From Phyllobacterium brassicacearum (GTDB taxonomy: Bacteria > Pseudomonadota > Alphaproteobacteria > Rhizobiales > Rhizobiaceae), in NCBI RefSeq assembly GCF_003010955.1, contig NZ_PGGO01000002.1, positions 248,001 through 312,000 of the forward strand: a DNA stretch of 64,000 nt. The letters run 5' to 3'. Below, piece by piece: positions 6,870-15,297 of the stretch (positions within the stretch are counted from its first letter, which is position 1; each line of letters starts with the position of its first letter). The translations under genes and the position numbers were made by a program. The notes under the pieces are model-generated. The model had not been told where the DNA came from. It did not search any database and saw nothing but the letters and a program-made list of their open reading frames with translations.

Positions 6870-9865
6870 GTATTAGATCTGGGATGAACCGGCAGGTTCT
6901 CAGGACCATCCTCGTTGCCTTGCCCAAGGTGCTCAATCATACAGCCTCCCGCAACCCGGCCTTCCGGGAACGGCTGAAGCAGCGCGACATAGTGGTATGG
7001 ATCGGCCTGCAGGACGCCAGTCTTGGCCGTATCGTGGAAATCCGAGACGGCAGATTCCGCTCCCGTGCGGGTTCGGCAGCCGAGGCCGAAGTGGTCATGT
7101 CCTTCAAGGACGTTGCGACCGCCTTGAAACTCCTGCTACCCAATCGCGATCAGGGCGAGATCATCCACGCTGCCAAGAATTTCAAAGTGGTGACCACCGG
7201 GTCGGACGAGTTGGTTGTCTGGTTCATGCAGACTCTCAACATGAGCGAGACCGCCGGCCTGCCCATGGGCACGCCCATGCCCGACGGAAGCCTTCGCTAC
7301 ACCACCTGCACTAATGGCGGCCCGCTGTTCGTTTACGTTAAGGATAGCCGGATTCTGCGGGTTTCTCCTATCGAGTTCGACCACACCGACCCATCCACCT
7401 GGGTGATCGAAGCCCGTGGGCGCAAGTTCAGCCCACCCCGCCGCGCCCTGGTCGCGCCGCACGCCCTGACCATGAAATCGCTGGTCTATTCGGACAAGCG
7501 CATTCTTCATCCGATGAAGCGGGTGGATTTCGATCCCGCTGGCGAACGCAATCCCCAGAACCGAGGAAAATCCGGCTACGTGCGGATCAGCTGGGATGAG
7601 GCGCTGGGCATCGTCGCCACGGAGATTAACAGGCAGAAGCGCGTACACGGACCGGGTTCGATCACCTTTCCGATGTCGTCCCACCACCAGTGGGGAAACG
7701 TGGGCTACTACCTGAGCTCGCTGATGCGGTTCGCCAACCTGATCGGCTTCACCCGCGTCGCCGCCAACCCGGATAGCTGGGAGGGCTGGTATTGGGGCGC
7801 CATGCACCATTTCGGCAATTCAATGCGGGTCGGCGTGCCTGCGGGCTATGGCGGGGTGGAAGACTGCCTCAAGGAAGCCGAGATGATCGTCTTCTGGTCC
7901 TGCGATCCCGAAAGCACCAATGGAGCCTATGCGGGGTTTGAGGGCACGACGCGTCGACTATGGGCCAAGGAACTCGGCATCGAGTTCGTGCACATAGACC
8001 CGCACTGCAATCCGACAGCCCAGCTGCTGGGTGGACGCTGGTTTCCCGTCCGTCCCCAGACGGACGCTGCCCTGGCGCAGGCAATTATGCACGTTTGGGT
8101 CACGGAAGGCCTCTATGACGAGGAGTACGTCGCCACTCGCACCACCGGCTTCGACGAATGGAAGGCCTACCTATTGGGCGAAACCGATGGCGTCTCCAAG
8201 AGCCCTGAATGGCAGGAATCCGAGACCGGCGTCCCCGCCAGGGACGTGCGCGCTCTTGCCCGCAAGTGGGGCGGTAAGAAGGTCTATCTGGCCGTCGGAA
8301 TGACCGGCACGGGATTCGGTGGCGCAGGCCGCGGCGCGACCGGAGCCCAGTGGGCGCGCTGCATGATCATGATGATGGCCATGCAGGGCTGGGGCAAGCC
8401 GGGCGTCAATTTCGGCGGCCTCCAGATCGGCGTGCCTCACGACCTACATTTCTATTTTCCGGGCTACGCCGATGGCGGGATCTCCGGTGAGCTGGCTTGG
8501 ACCGGGAATGCGGTTAACAACTATCAGCGCATGCCACACATATTGACGATGAATCCTGTCAAGCAGATGGTGCCGCGTCAGCAACTGCCCGACGCGATCA
8601 TAAATGGCGAGGCTACCGGCTATCTCTGGGACGGCATTGCCCAGGAGGCGCAGTTTGCGCCCTTCAGGTATCCTATGCCGGGCTACTCGCCGATTCACAT
8701 GATCTACCGCTACGGCGGATCGTCCCTGAGCACCGTCACTCGATCGGGGCGCTGGGTGGAGGCCTATCGACACGAGAGCATCGAGTTCGTGGTGAACCAG
8801 TCCATCTGGATGGAGGGCGAGGCCCAGTTCGCCGATATCATCCTGCCGGCCTGCACTTCACTGGAGCGCTGGGACATCGGCGAATGGGCGAATTCCGGAG
8901 GTTACGCCCATCACGGCGTCAACGTCGTCAACCATCGCGTCATCACCATGCAGCATAAGTGCATCGAGCCGTTGGGCGAATCTCGATCCGACTATGACAT
9001 CTTTACCGCTATCCTGACCCGGCTGGGCCTGGGCGCGGTCTTCACCGAGGGCTGCAGCGAGCTCGACTGGGTCAAGCGGGTGTTCGATTCGTCAGATCTG
9101 CCCGGCGAAATCTCCTGGAAGAAATTCTGCCGCAAGGGCTACTACGTCGTGCCGCCCGAAAAGCCAGAGCTGCGCCAGCCCGTCGACATGCGCTGGTTTG
9201 CCGAGGGAAGGCGCAAAGATCTACCAGAACCGCTCCCGATGCCATCGCAGTATGCCAAAGAGTTCGGCATGGGCCTGCAGACTCCGAGCGGCAAGCTGGA
9301 ATTCGTGCCCGCGGTCCTCAAGCGGAACACGGCGGGCAATCCGGACCGGCCACCGGTCAATCGCTACATCCCATCCTGGGAAGGGCTGCGCAGCACCGGG
9401 CTGGTTGAGCGCTATCCGCTGCAGATGATCGCTACGCATAGCCGCTACAGCTTCCACACCAGCATGGATGGCAAGAACAGCGCGGTCAATCAGGTGGAAG
9501 ACCACCGCGCCCTGATTGCCGGCCATCGATTTTGGTTGCTGCGTCTCAATCCCGCCGATGCCGCCAAGCGCGGTATCGGCCAGCGTGACCTGGTGAAAAT
9601 CTTCAACGACCGCGGCGCGGTGATCTGTGCTGCCGACATTTCGCCCTTGGTAACTCCGGGTGTTGTGAAGTCTTCAGAGGCGAGCGCGGAATTCCAGCTT
9701 GTCGATTTCGCAGGAGAGACCGTGGAGATCGGCGGCTGCCTGAACATGCTCACCCCGGACCGATCGCAGACCAGCGGAACCAGCAGCATGGCTCCCAATT
9801 CCTGCCTTGTGCAAATCGAGAAGTGGCGGAACGCTGACACGTTCAAGATGAATTGCGCAGCATAG
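6863..9865 (+). CDS. Molybdopterin oxidoreductase of the transhydroxylase/resorcinol-hydroxylase type with N-terminal SCP2 domain
   Basis: A 1000-residue protein. Residues about 30-128 form an SCP2-like lipid-binding domain (RDGRFRSRAGSAAEAEVVMS, then an ALKLL and HAAKNFKV pattern). The rest, about 870 residues, matches the length of the pyrogallol-phloroglucinol transhydroxylase alpha subunit. It has only one N-terminal cysteine (TTCTNGGPLFVYVKD) and so lacks the Fe-S cluster of formate dehydrogenases, as in that enzyme. His274, Asp304 and Ser305 (SSHHQWGN, NPDSWEGW) keep the 30-residue spacing of the His144/Asp174/Ser175 active site I recall from the Pelobacter structure. Tyr531 or Tyr535 lies near the expected Tyr404. 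No twin-arginine signal is present, so it is cytosolic. It is inferred to hydroxylate a phenolic ring without oxygen. The partner subunit follows 10 bases later. Confidence 0.88.
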   Translation: MLGIRSGMNRQVLRTILVALPKVLNHTASRNPAFRERLKQRDIVVWIGLQDASLGRIVEIRDGRFRSRAGSAAEAEVVMSFKDVATALKLLLPNRDQGEIIHAAKNFKVVTTGSDELVVWFMQTLNMSETAGLPMGTPMPDGSLRYTTCTNGGPLFVYVKDSRILRVSPIEFDHTDPSTWVIEARGRKFSPPRRALVAPHALTMKSLVYSDKRILHPMKRVDFDPAGERNPQNRGKSGYVRISWDEALGIVATEINRQKRVHGPGSITFPMSSHHQWGNVGYYLSSLMRFANLIGFTRVAANPDSWEGWYWGAMHHFGNSMRVGVPAGYGGVEDCLKEAEMIVFWSCDPESTNGAYAGFEGTTRRLWAKELGIEFVHIDPHCNPTAQLLGGRWFPVRPQTDAALAQAIMHVWVTEGLYDEEYVATRTTGFDEWKAYLLGETDGVSKSPEWQESETGVPARDVRALARKWGGKKVYLAVGMTGTGFGGAGRGATGAQWARCMIMMMAMQGWGKPGVNFGGLQIGVPHDLHFYFPGYADGGISGELAWTGNAVNNYQRMPHILTMNPVKQMVPRQQLPDAIINGEATGYLWDGIAQEAQFAPFRYPMPGYSPIHMIYRYGGSSLSTVTRSGRWVEAYRHESIEFVVNQSIWMEGEAQFADIILPACTSLERWDIGEWANSGGYAHHGVNVVNHRVITMQHKCIEPLGESRSDYDIFTAILTRLGLGAVFTEGCSELDWVKRVFDSSDLPGEISWKKFCRKGYYVVPPEKPELRQPVDMRWFAEGRRKDLPEPLPMPSQYAKEFGMGLQTPSGKLEFVPAVLKRNTAGNPDRPPVNRYIPSWEGLRSTGLVERYPLQMIATHSRYSFHTSMDGKNSAVNQVEDHRALIAGHRFWLLRLNPADAAKRGIGQRDLVKIFNDRGAVICAADISPLVTPGVVKSSEASAEFQLVDFAGETVEIGGCLNMLTPDRSQTSGTSSMAPNSCLVQIEKWRNADTFKMNCAA

Positions 9866-9875
9866 GAGGAAGCCC

Positions 9876-10859
9876 ATGAGCAAGTGGAACCTGATCATCA
9901 ATGTTGGCCGCTGCGAGAATTGCCACAATTGCGTCATCGCGCACCGCGATGAACATGTCGGAAACGATTTCCCCGGCTACGCGGCCCCGGCCGCAGCCGT
10001 CGGAGATAGCCCCATCCGCATCCTGCGCCGTACACAGGGCAGCGCACCCATGGTGGAGACCACCTATCTGCCGGTGATGTGCAATCATTGCGACGACGCA
10101 CCCTGCATTCGCTACGCCGGCGACGCCATCCGCAAACGCGACGATGGTCTCGTCATCATCGATCCGGTCATGTCGTATGGCCGCACGGACATCGTCGGCT
10201 CCTGTCCCTATGGCGCAATCGTCTGGAATGACGAGCAACAGGTGCCGCAGACCTGGATCTTTGATGCCCACCTGCTGGATCAGGGTTGGCAGCGGCCCCG
10301 ATGTCAACAGGTCTGCCCGACGGATGTCTTCGAGGCGGTGAAGCTCGATGACGCCGCCATGGAGCGGATGGCGGTCGCCGAGGGGCTCAAGGTGCACAAG
10401 CCCGAGCTCGAGACCAAACCCCGCATCTGGTACCGGGGCCTGGAACGGTGGGAGACATGCTTCGTCGGCGGTAGCGTCAGCGCCGACCTCACCGCGGCGG
10501 TCGAATGCATCGAGGGGGCGGACGTCACCCTGTCCCAGGGAGGCAAGGTTCTCGCGAGGACGGTCACCGACGGCTTCGGCGACTTCCGCTTCGACAATTT
10601 GGCCGGGGATGGAGGCGCGTATCGCGTCGAAGTTTCCCATGACCATGGCAGTGCCTGGCGCGACTGTGTCCTGTGCGAGAGCGTCTATCTGGGCGAACTA
10701 CGGTTGAACCTACTCGAGGAAACAAAGGACCAAGATGGCAGTAGAGCCGGGCAACAAGCCTCGCCCGATTCTCAGTGTGACAGAGACATTATGGGCGATC
10801 TGGGAACGGAAAGAAGCCGTCGCATCACTAATGTGCAGGTGCCGCAGCTGCCGGAATGA
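9876..10859 (+). CDS. Iron-sulfur electron-transfer subunit with C-terminal beta-sandwich domain (transhydroxylase beta-type)
   Basis: A 327-residue partner of the molybdoenzyme. Cysteines at 13/16/19, 69/72/77, 110 and 143/147 give ferredoxin-type 4Fe-4S binding. The usual fourth cysteine after CNHCDDAPC is absent, as I recall for transhydroxylase beta subunits. Residues about 197-280 are a carboxypeptidase-regulatory/CNA-B-like sandwich (VTLSQGGKVLARTVTDGFGD), the domain that distinguishes transhydroxylase beta from other Fe-S subunits. The start at 9876 has an AGGAGG box. The last 46 or so residues go beyond the family's normal end and overlap another frame with its own ribosome binding site, so the native stop may be lost. 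Confidence 0.88.
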   Translation: MSKWNLIINVGRCENCHNCVIAHRDEHVGNDFPGYAAPAAAVGDSPIRILRRTQGSAPMVETTYLPVMCNHCDDAPCIRYAGDAIRKRDDGLVIIDPVMSYGRTDIVGSCPYGAIVWNDEQQVPQTWIFDAHLLDQGWQRPRCQQVCPTDVFEAVKLDDAAMERMAVAEGLKVHKPELETKPRIWYRGLERWETCFVGGSVSADLTAAVECIEGADVTLSQGGKVLARTVTDGFGDFRFDNLAGDGGAYRVEVSHDHGSAWRDCVLCESVYLGELRLNLLEETKDQDGSRAGQQASPDSQCDRDIMGDLGTERSRRITNVQVPQLPE

Positions 10860-10914
10860 GCCAGCGCGGATCTATAGGGAGGAAGATAACCATGCTCGCA
10901 ACAAACCCCAGTGA
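10735..10914 (+). pseudogene. Possible remnant of a nitroreductase-like gene overlapping the Fe-S subunit end
   Basis: In the +1 frame relative to the Fe-S subunit, ATG 10735 follows an AAAGGA box at ideal distance and opens 59 codons. The stretch SVTETLWAIWERKEAV resembles the start of nitroreductase-family flavoproteins. The matching continuation (RRITNVQVPQLPE) is in the Fe-S subunit frame, as if a frameshift had fused the two. The evidence is a short pattern only; it could be coincidence. Confidence 0.25.
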
Positions 10915-12820
10915 CTTCGGGCGCTCCGTTGTCGCTCTGCGCGATGTCGAGACATTCGAGCAAATCCCGCTGCGGGAGCGTAACCTCCCGGCGAGCACCT
11001 ACGAGATGCTTGCGCGCGGCGCTGCTATCGCGCCGGATCAGCGTGCCCTGTCCTTCTTTCTGCGCGCTGACGACTTCCGTGATCCCTTCGTCTGGACGCA
11101 TGCCGAACTCCTCGCTGACATCACGAGGACAGCCAATGCCCTCCGGCGGCTGGGGATCGGCCGCGACGACGTGGTCGCCTTCGTGCTGCCCAATCTGCCC
11201 GAAACGCATTTCGTGATCTGGGGCGGCGAGGCGGCGGGCATCGCCTTTGCGATCAATCCGCTGCTTGAATCGGGACAGATTTCCGAGCTCCTCATTGCCG
11301 GAAAGGTAAAATGGCTGGTGACGCTGGCGCCCGCCCGGGGGACCGACATCTGGGAGAAGACGGTCAAAGCCGCGGCAAATGTGCCGAGCTTGCAGGGAAT
11401 TCTCTCCGTGAATTCAAGTCGCTATTTTCGCGGCACCGCCGATGAGGCGGCGGAGGTCCGGTCGAAGGTTCCGAGTGTTGACGGTTTTTCCATCCCGATT
11501 CTCAGCCTGGAAGAGGAAATGGGCGCCGAACGGGGCGACGCGTTAACCTTCGAAATGCCCAGACCCGGAGATATCTCATCATACTTCTGCACAGGCGGCA
11601 CAACCGGACTGCCCAAGATCGCCGCGCGCACCCATTTCTCGGAAGTGTTCGACGCCTGGTGTACCCAGGCCCTCATCGGGAGTGCGTTCGCCCCGGGAAA
11701 GACGATCTTCTGCGGCCTGCCGCTCTTCCACGTCAATGGGCAGTTGGTGACGGGCCTCATCCCCTGGTCGCAAGGCGGACATGTCGTCATGGGCACGCCG
11801 CAGGGCTATCGCGGCGAGGGAGTTATTCCGTCCTTCTGGGAGATCATCGAACACTATCGGATCGTGGCCTTCTCGGGCGTTCCGACTGTATATTCCGCAC
11901 TCCTGCAGGTGCCTGTCGGCGGCCGCGACATTTCAAGCATCGGCTACGGTTTCTGCGGCGCGGCTCCGATGCCCGTGGAACTGTTCCGCGCTTTCGAAAA
12001 GACGACGGGGATTCGCATTCTGGAGGCCTACGGCCTGACGGAAGGCGCCTGTGTTTCCAGTGTCAATCCTCCCGAAGGAGAGCGACGCATCGGCTCGATC
12101 GGCCTGCGCCTCCCCTACCAGCAAATGGCAGTGGTCAGACTTGACGATTCCGGCGGCTTCACCGGATTCGCCTGGACGGAAGAGGTCGGAGTCCTCGCGA
12201 TCCGCGGGCCGAATGTCTTTGCCGGTTACATCAATGCGGAACACAACAAGGGTCTCTGGCTCGAGATTGACGGCGAGCGTTGGCTGAACACAGGCGATCT
12301 CGCCCGCCAAGACGCGGACGGCTACTTCTGGCTGACGGGTCGCTTGAAGGAACTCATTATCCGCGGCGGCCACAATATCGATCCCAAGGTGATCGAAAAT
12401 GCAGTGCAGGATCATCCGGCGGTGCAACTCGCCGCAGCGGTTGGACGACCCGATGAGCGCGCCGGAGAAGTGCCGGTGCTCTACGTTCAGTTGAAGCCGG
12501 TGACGATTGCATCGGAAGCGGATCTGCTTGCCCACGCCGTCGGCCGTATTCCCGAACGGGCTGCGCATCCCAAATCGGTTCGGATTCTGGCCGCGCTGCC
12601 CGTCACACCCGTCGGCAAGATCTTCAAACCAGCATTGTCGATGCTGGAGATCGAGGATGTCGTCCGTCAGGTGGCGGCGTCGGCCGGCGTGAAGCTCGCA
12701 TCCCTCTCTGTCATCCAAGACGCCCGGCTCGGACTGCTCGCAAGAATTGCGGCCGAGGGCGATCCAGACTCACTCCGCGAAAAACTGGGTCGCTACGCCT
12801 TTAAGGCGCAATTCCTCTGA
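10892..12820 (+). CDS. AMP-forming acyl-CoA synthetase / aryl-acid ligase
   Basis: A 642-residue adenylate-forming enzyme (ANL superfamily). The phosphate-binding loop is FCTGGTTGLPKIAARTH, the A5 motif is EAYGLTEG, A7 is LNTGDLARQDADGYFW, the hinge is GRLKELIIRGGHNI, and the catalytic lysine lies in PVTPVGKIFKPAL. It activates a carboxylic acid with ATP and probably CoA. About 70 residues follow the A10 motif. That is longer than the DhbE/EntE type and fits the longer acyl-CoA synthetases. I chose ATG 10892 because AGGGAGGAAG lies just upstream, although an earlier ATG (10856) overlaps the previous stop. In this operon an aromatic or aryl-alkanoic acid is the likely substrate. Confidence 0.87.
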   Translation: MLATNPSDFGRSVVALRDVETFEQIPLRERNLPASTYEMLARGAAIAPDQRALSFFLRADDFRDPFVWTHAELLADITRTANALRRLGIGRDDVVAFVLPNLPETHFVIWGGEAAGIAFAINPLLESGQISELLIAGKVKWLVTLAPARGTDIWEKTVKAAANVPSLQGILSVNSSRYFRGTADEAAEVRSKVPSVDGFSIPILSLEEEMGAERGDALTFEMPRPGDISSYFCTGGTTGLPKIAARTHFSEVFDAWCTQALIGSAFAPGKTIFCGLPLFHVNGQLVTGLIPWSQGGHVVMGTPQGYRGEGVIPSFWEIIEHYRIVAFSGVPTVYSALLQVPVGGRDISSIGYGFCGAAPMPVELFRAFEKTTGIRILEAYGLTEGACVSSVNPPEGERRIGSIGLRLPYQQMAVVRLDDSGGFTGFAWTEEVGVLAIRGPNVFAGYINAEHNKGLWLEIDGERWLNTGDLARQDADGYFWLTGRLKELIIRGGHNIDPKVIENAVQDHPAVQLAAAVGRPDERAGEVPVLYVQLKPVTIASEADLLAHAVGRIPERAAHPKSVRILAALPVTPVGKIFKPALSMLEIEDVVRQVAASAGVKLASLSVIQDARLGLLARIAAEGDPDSLREKLGRYAFKAQFL

Positions 12821-12849
12821 AAATTCGCGAGAAGAAAAGGACGTCAATC

Positions 12850-12930
12850 ATGGCGATCAATCTTGCCCGTTACCAGATCGGGCCGCTAGCATTCTCTTGG
12901 ATTAACCAGCAGTCAGGACCTCAGTCATGA
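12850..12930 (+). CDS. Short reading frame (26 residues) coupled to the first VOC gene
   Basis: ATG 12850 is preceded by an AAAAGGA box. The 26-residue product begins MAINLARYQIGPLAFSW, and its TGA overlaps the ATG of the next gene (ATGA at 12927-12930). The start resembles the N-terminus of FAH-family hydrolases (LARY-G), so it may be a relic of such a gene that now serves for translational coupling. Expression is not demonstrated. Confidence 0.35.
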   Translation: MAINLARYQIGPLAFSWINQQSGPQS

Positions 12931-13361
12931 ATGCTCAACCTCGGATACCCGTCACCAACCTTCAGCACCATGTCTTCTACGTTACCGATCTGGAACGCTC
13001 AAAAGCTTTCTATATCAAACTCTTCGACCTGCAGTTCTCCGCTCTCAATCACCCGGACAGCAGCGCCGCAATGCGTTTGTCACAACAGGAAATGCATTTC
13101 TTCTCCTTCGGCTTCCACCATCACGACATCTGCCTGGTGAAGCATCACAAGCTGAAGATGGACAACAATTCGATGCTGCACTTCGCGCTGACTGTGAAGG
13201 ACGCCAAGGCATTCGACGATGTGAGGAGCCGCGCACAAGACATGGGATTATCGATCCGCGAAGGACGCATACTTGCCTCCGCGCGTCCGGCCTCGCGTTC
13301 CTTTTTCCTTCAGGACCCGGACAAGCACTGGATTGAGATTATTGAGGAGCCCAGCAGATGA
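12927..13361 (+). CDS. VOC-fold protein (extradiol dioxygenase / glyoxalase-like), first of a pair
   Basis: A 144-residue single-module vicinal-oxygen-chelate protein. Its fold repeats are visible: TNLQHHVFYVTDLERSKAFY, then SMLHFALTVKDAKAFD, then FLQDPDKHWIEIIEE. A His in the first strand, a His in MLHFAL and the Glu in HWIEI supply the usual two-His-one-Glu metal site. VOC enzymes with this triad include ring-cleaving extradiol dioxygenases and glyoxalases. The next gene, also VOC, overlaps it by four bases, so the two probably form a pair. Its place in an aromatic operon favours a ring-cleavage or related isomerase role. Confidence 0.8.
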   Translation: MNAQPRIPVTNLQHHVFYVTDLERSKAFYIKLFDLQFSALNHPDSSAAMRLSQQEMHFFSFGFHHHDICLVKHHKLKMDNNSMLHFALTVKDAKAFDDVRSRAQDMGLSIREGRILASARPASRSFFLQDPDKHWIEIIEEPSR

Positions 13362-14035
13362 GCAAGAGCACATTCGTTCCCCCGAACGTCCTGCCCCCAT
13401 TCAAGCTGCGCTTCGCAGGCCTCCTGAAGCGGAAATGGTTCCGCGAAATGGTGCTGTTGTGGCCGACGCTAACGAAGCGGCGGTTCTCCAACAAGACTGA
13501 AGACTATGGCGTCTTCAAGCCATCGCTCGTTTCTCATATCAGACAGCTCTCCATCTATGTGCGGGACATCGCGCGAAGCCGGGCCTGGTACGAGAGAGTT
13601 GCCGGCATGACCCACAGCCGCACTTGCGAGCCCGAACCACACCCGTTCAAGGAAGGCTGGCGTATCCGCTGCTGCTATATGAGTGCAATTGAGCACGAGG
13701 AATGCCTCGTGCTCGTCGAAGAATACGACCCCACCGGCAGGATTACCGTCCCTTCGGGCATGAGCTTCTTCCATTTCGCGCTCGAGGTGAAAGGAAACCA
13801 ATTGGAGGATGTGCTGGCCTTTGCCAAGCAACAGCAGGCCGACGGATTCCAGTTGAACTACGGTCCAGTCCGCCACAACAGCGAACCGCCTTTGGGCGAC
13901 GGCGAGACCGGCGGCAACGTCGCCTGCTACCTCTACGATCCCGACTGGCACAATGTCGAATTCTGCGGCGCGATGGATACGATCGAGAATTATCGTGCGC
14001 GATACGGAGACCTCAAGGGCAAGGACCGTGCTTGA
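13358..14035 (+). CDS. VOC-fold protein (extradiol dioxygenase-like), second of a pair
   Basis: A 225-residue protein. An N-terminal extension of about 55 residues rich in basic and aromatic positions (FAGLLKRKWFREMVLLW) precedes one VOC module. Metal ligands fit SHIRQLSIYVRD (His), FFHFALEV (His) and WHNVEFCGAM (Glu). DPDWHNVEF is the common VOC C-terminal motif. The start overlaps the preceding VOC stop (ATGA, 13358-13361). The front part may form a dimer contact or bind the neighbour. Together with the first VOC protein it could form a two-module dioxygenase; that is inference. Confidence 0.78.
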   Translation: MSKSTFVPPNVLPPFKLRFAGLLKRKWFREMVLLWPTLTKRRFSNKTEDYGVFKPSLVSHIRQLSIYVRDIARSRAWYERVAGMTHSRTCEPEPHPFKEGWRIRCCYMSAIEHEECLVLVEEYDPTGRITVPSGMSFFHFALEVKGNQLEDVLAFAKQQQADGFQLNYGPVRHNSEPPLGDGETGGNVACYLYDPDWHNVEFCGAMDTIENYRARYGDLKGKDRA

Positions 14036-14116
14036 CCCCGCTGCGACCCTCAAAAGGCGCTGTGAGCGGACATTCGAGCCGCTCTTTAAGTGGCCCTTTC
14101 AAAGAAAGGAAATGAA

Positions 14117-15073
14117 ATGGTAGTTAGACTGACGCGTTTCACGATCGGCGGCGAACCCTTGTGGGGAATTTTGGACGGAGATGAGATTGCGCCGCTCGAG
14201 GGCACCTTCGTCTCGACCGCCGACATCCTGCGCCTTCCTCCGGCTGAGCTTAAGACGCTGGCAGGCGCTATGCGTTTTCCGATCAGCTCTGCAAACATTC
14301 TGAGCCCCGTCACGGCCCCGGCGCAGATCGTCTGCCAGGGATTGAACTATGCAGATCACGCGGATGAGTCGGGCCATGCGCCGCGCCAGAAGAACCTGCT
14401 CTTCATGAAGGCCGCCTCCTCGTTGTCTGGAGCGTTCGATCCGGTCATCCGGCCAGCCGGATGTCAGATGCTCGACTACGAAGTGGAACTCGGGCTCGTC
14501 TTGAAGCGACCGCTAGGTGCCGGCGATCACGTCACCCGAGAGACCCTCGGCGATTTCATCGGCGGACTCGTCTTGTGCAACGACGTGTCAGCCCGCGACC
14601 TCATGTTCGGTGAAGCCTTCTTGCAGTGGTTCCGCGGCAAAAGCGCCCGGACCTTCTGCCCCTGCGGTCCTTGGCTGGTCATTCCGGAAGCGGACGAAGT
14701 AGCGGATCTGCTCGACAGGATTGAGATCCGTCTCTGGCTGAACGACGAATTGCGTCAGTCGGCCCATACACGGGACTTCGTCTTTCGCCCAGAAACCTGC
14801 CTCAACGACATTGCGTCCCTGATGGACCTGTCTGCAGGCGATCTCGTCCTGACCGGGACGCCGGGCGGCGTGATCCTGCAAGCGAGCGCGCCGCTGGCCC
14901 AGATTCTGACGACCAAGCTCTTCAAGGATTCAGAACGGAAGGATGCGATCGTCCGGGAAGCGACCGCGCACACACGTTATTTGGCGCCGGGGGACATTAT
15001 GCGCGCCGAAATGCACACCGATGACAGCGCCGTCGATTTTGGCCGGCAATTGCTTGAAATCGTGGACGCGTGA
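14117..15073 (+). CDS. Fumarylacetoacetate hydrolase (FAH) family protein
   Basis: A 318-residue FAH-family enzyme with an N-terminal beta domain and a C-terminal catalytic barrel. GLNYADHADES, MLDYEVELGLVL (the E-x-E metal ligands), CNDVSARDL (Asp ligand) and DLVLTGTPGGV are diagnostic. These enzymes hydrolyse or decarboxylate acylpyruvates and oxo-dienoates made after ring cleavage. ATG 14117 has AAGGA six bases upstream; in-frame GCG-rich upstream codons from 14090 lack a box. It follows the two VOC genes, consistent with acting on their ring-opened product. Confidence 0.88.
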   Translation: MVVRLTRFTIGGEPLWGILDGDEIAPLEGTFVSTADILRLPPAELKTLAGAMRFPISSANILSPVTAPAQIVCQGLNYADHADESGHAPRQKNLLFMKAASSLSGAFDPVIRPAGCQMLDYEVELGLVLKRPLGAGDHVTRETLGDFIGGLVLCNDVSARDLMFGEAFLQWFRGKSARTFCPCGPWLVIPEADEVADLLDRIEIRLWLNDELRQSAHTRDFVFRPETCLNDIASLMDLSAGDLVLTGTPGGVILQASAPLAQILTTKLFKDSERKDAIVREATAHTRYLAPGDIMRAEMHTDDSAVDFGRQLLEIVDA

Positions 15074-15297
15074 TCTCGGCGGGACCGAGGCCGCACACCA
15101 TCGCCGACTGCATCACCGCCTTATCGGCGGAGGTGTGAAGGGCTCGAGGCTCGCCTTCTGGTCTAGCCCATAATCTATAGGCAGCCGGCTGGTTGGAGGA
15201 AAGGCGCAGGGGTGCGCAGGGGCCGCGGGCAAGGTGAGACATGCCCATTTCCTTGCGCTTTGCGGAAATACGAGACGTCCCGGAGGAGGAGACCCGC

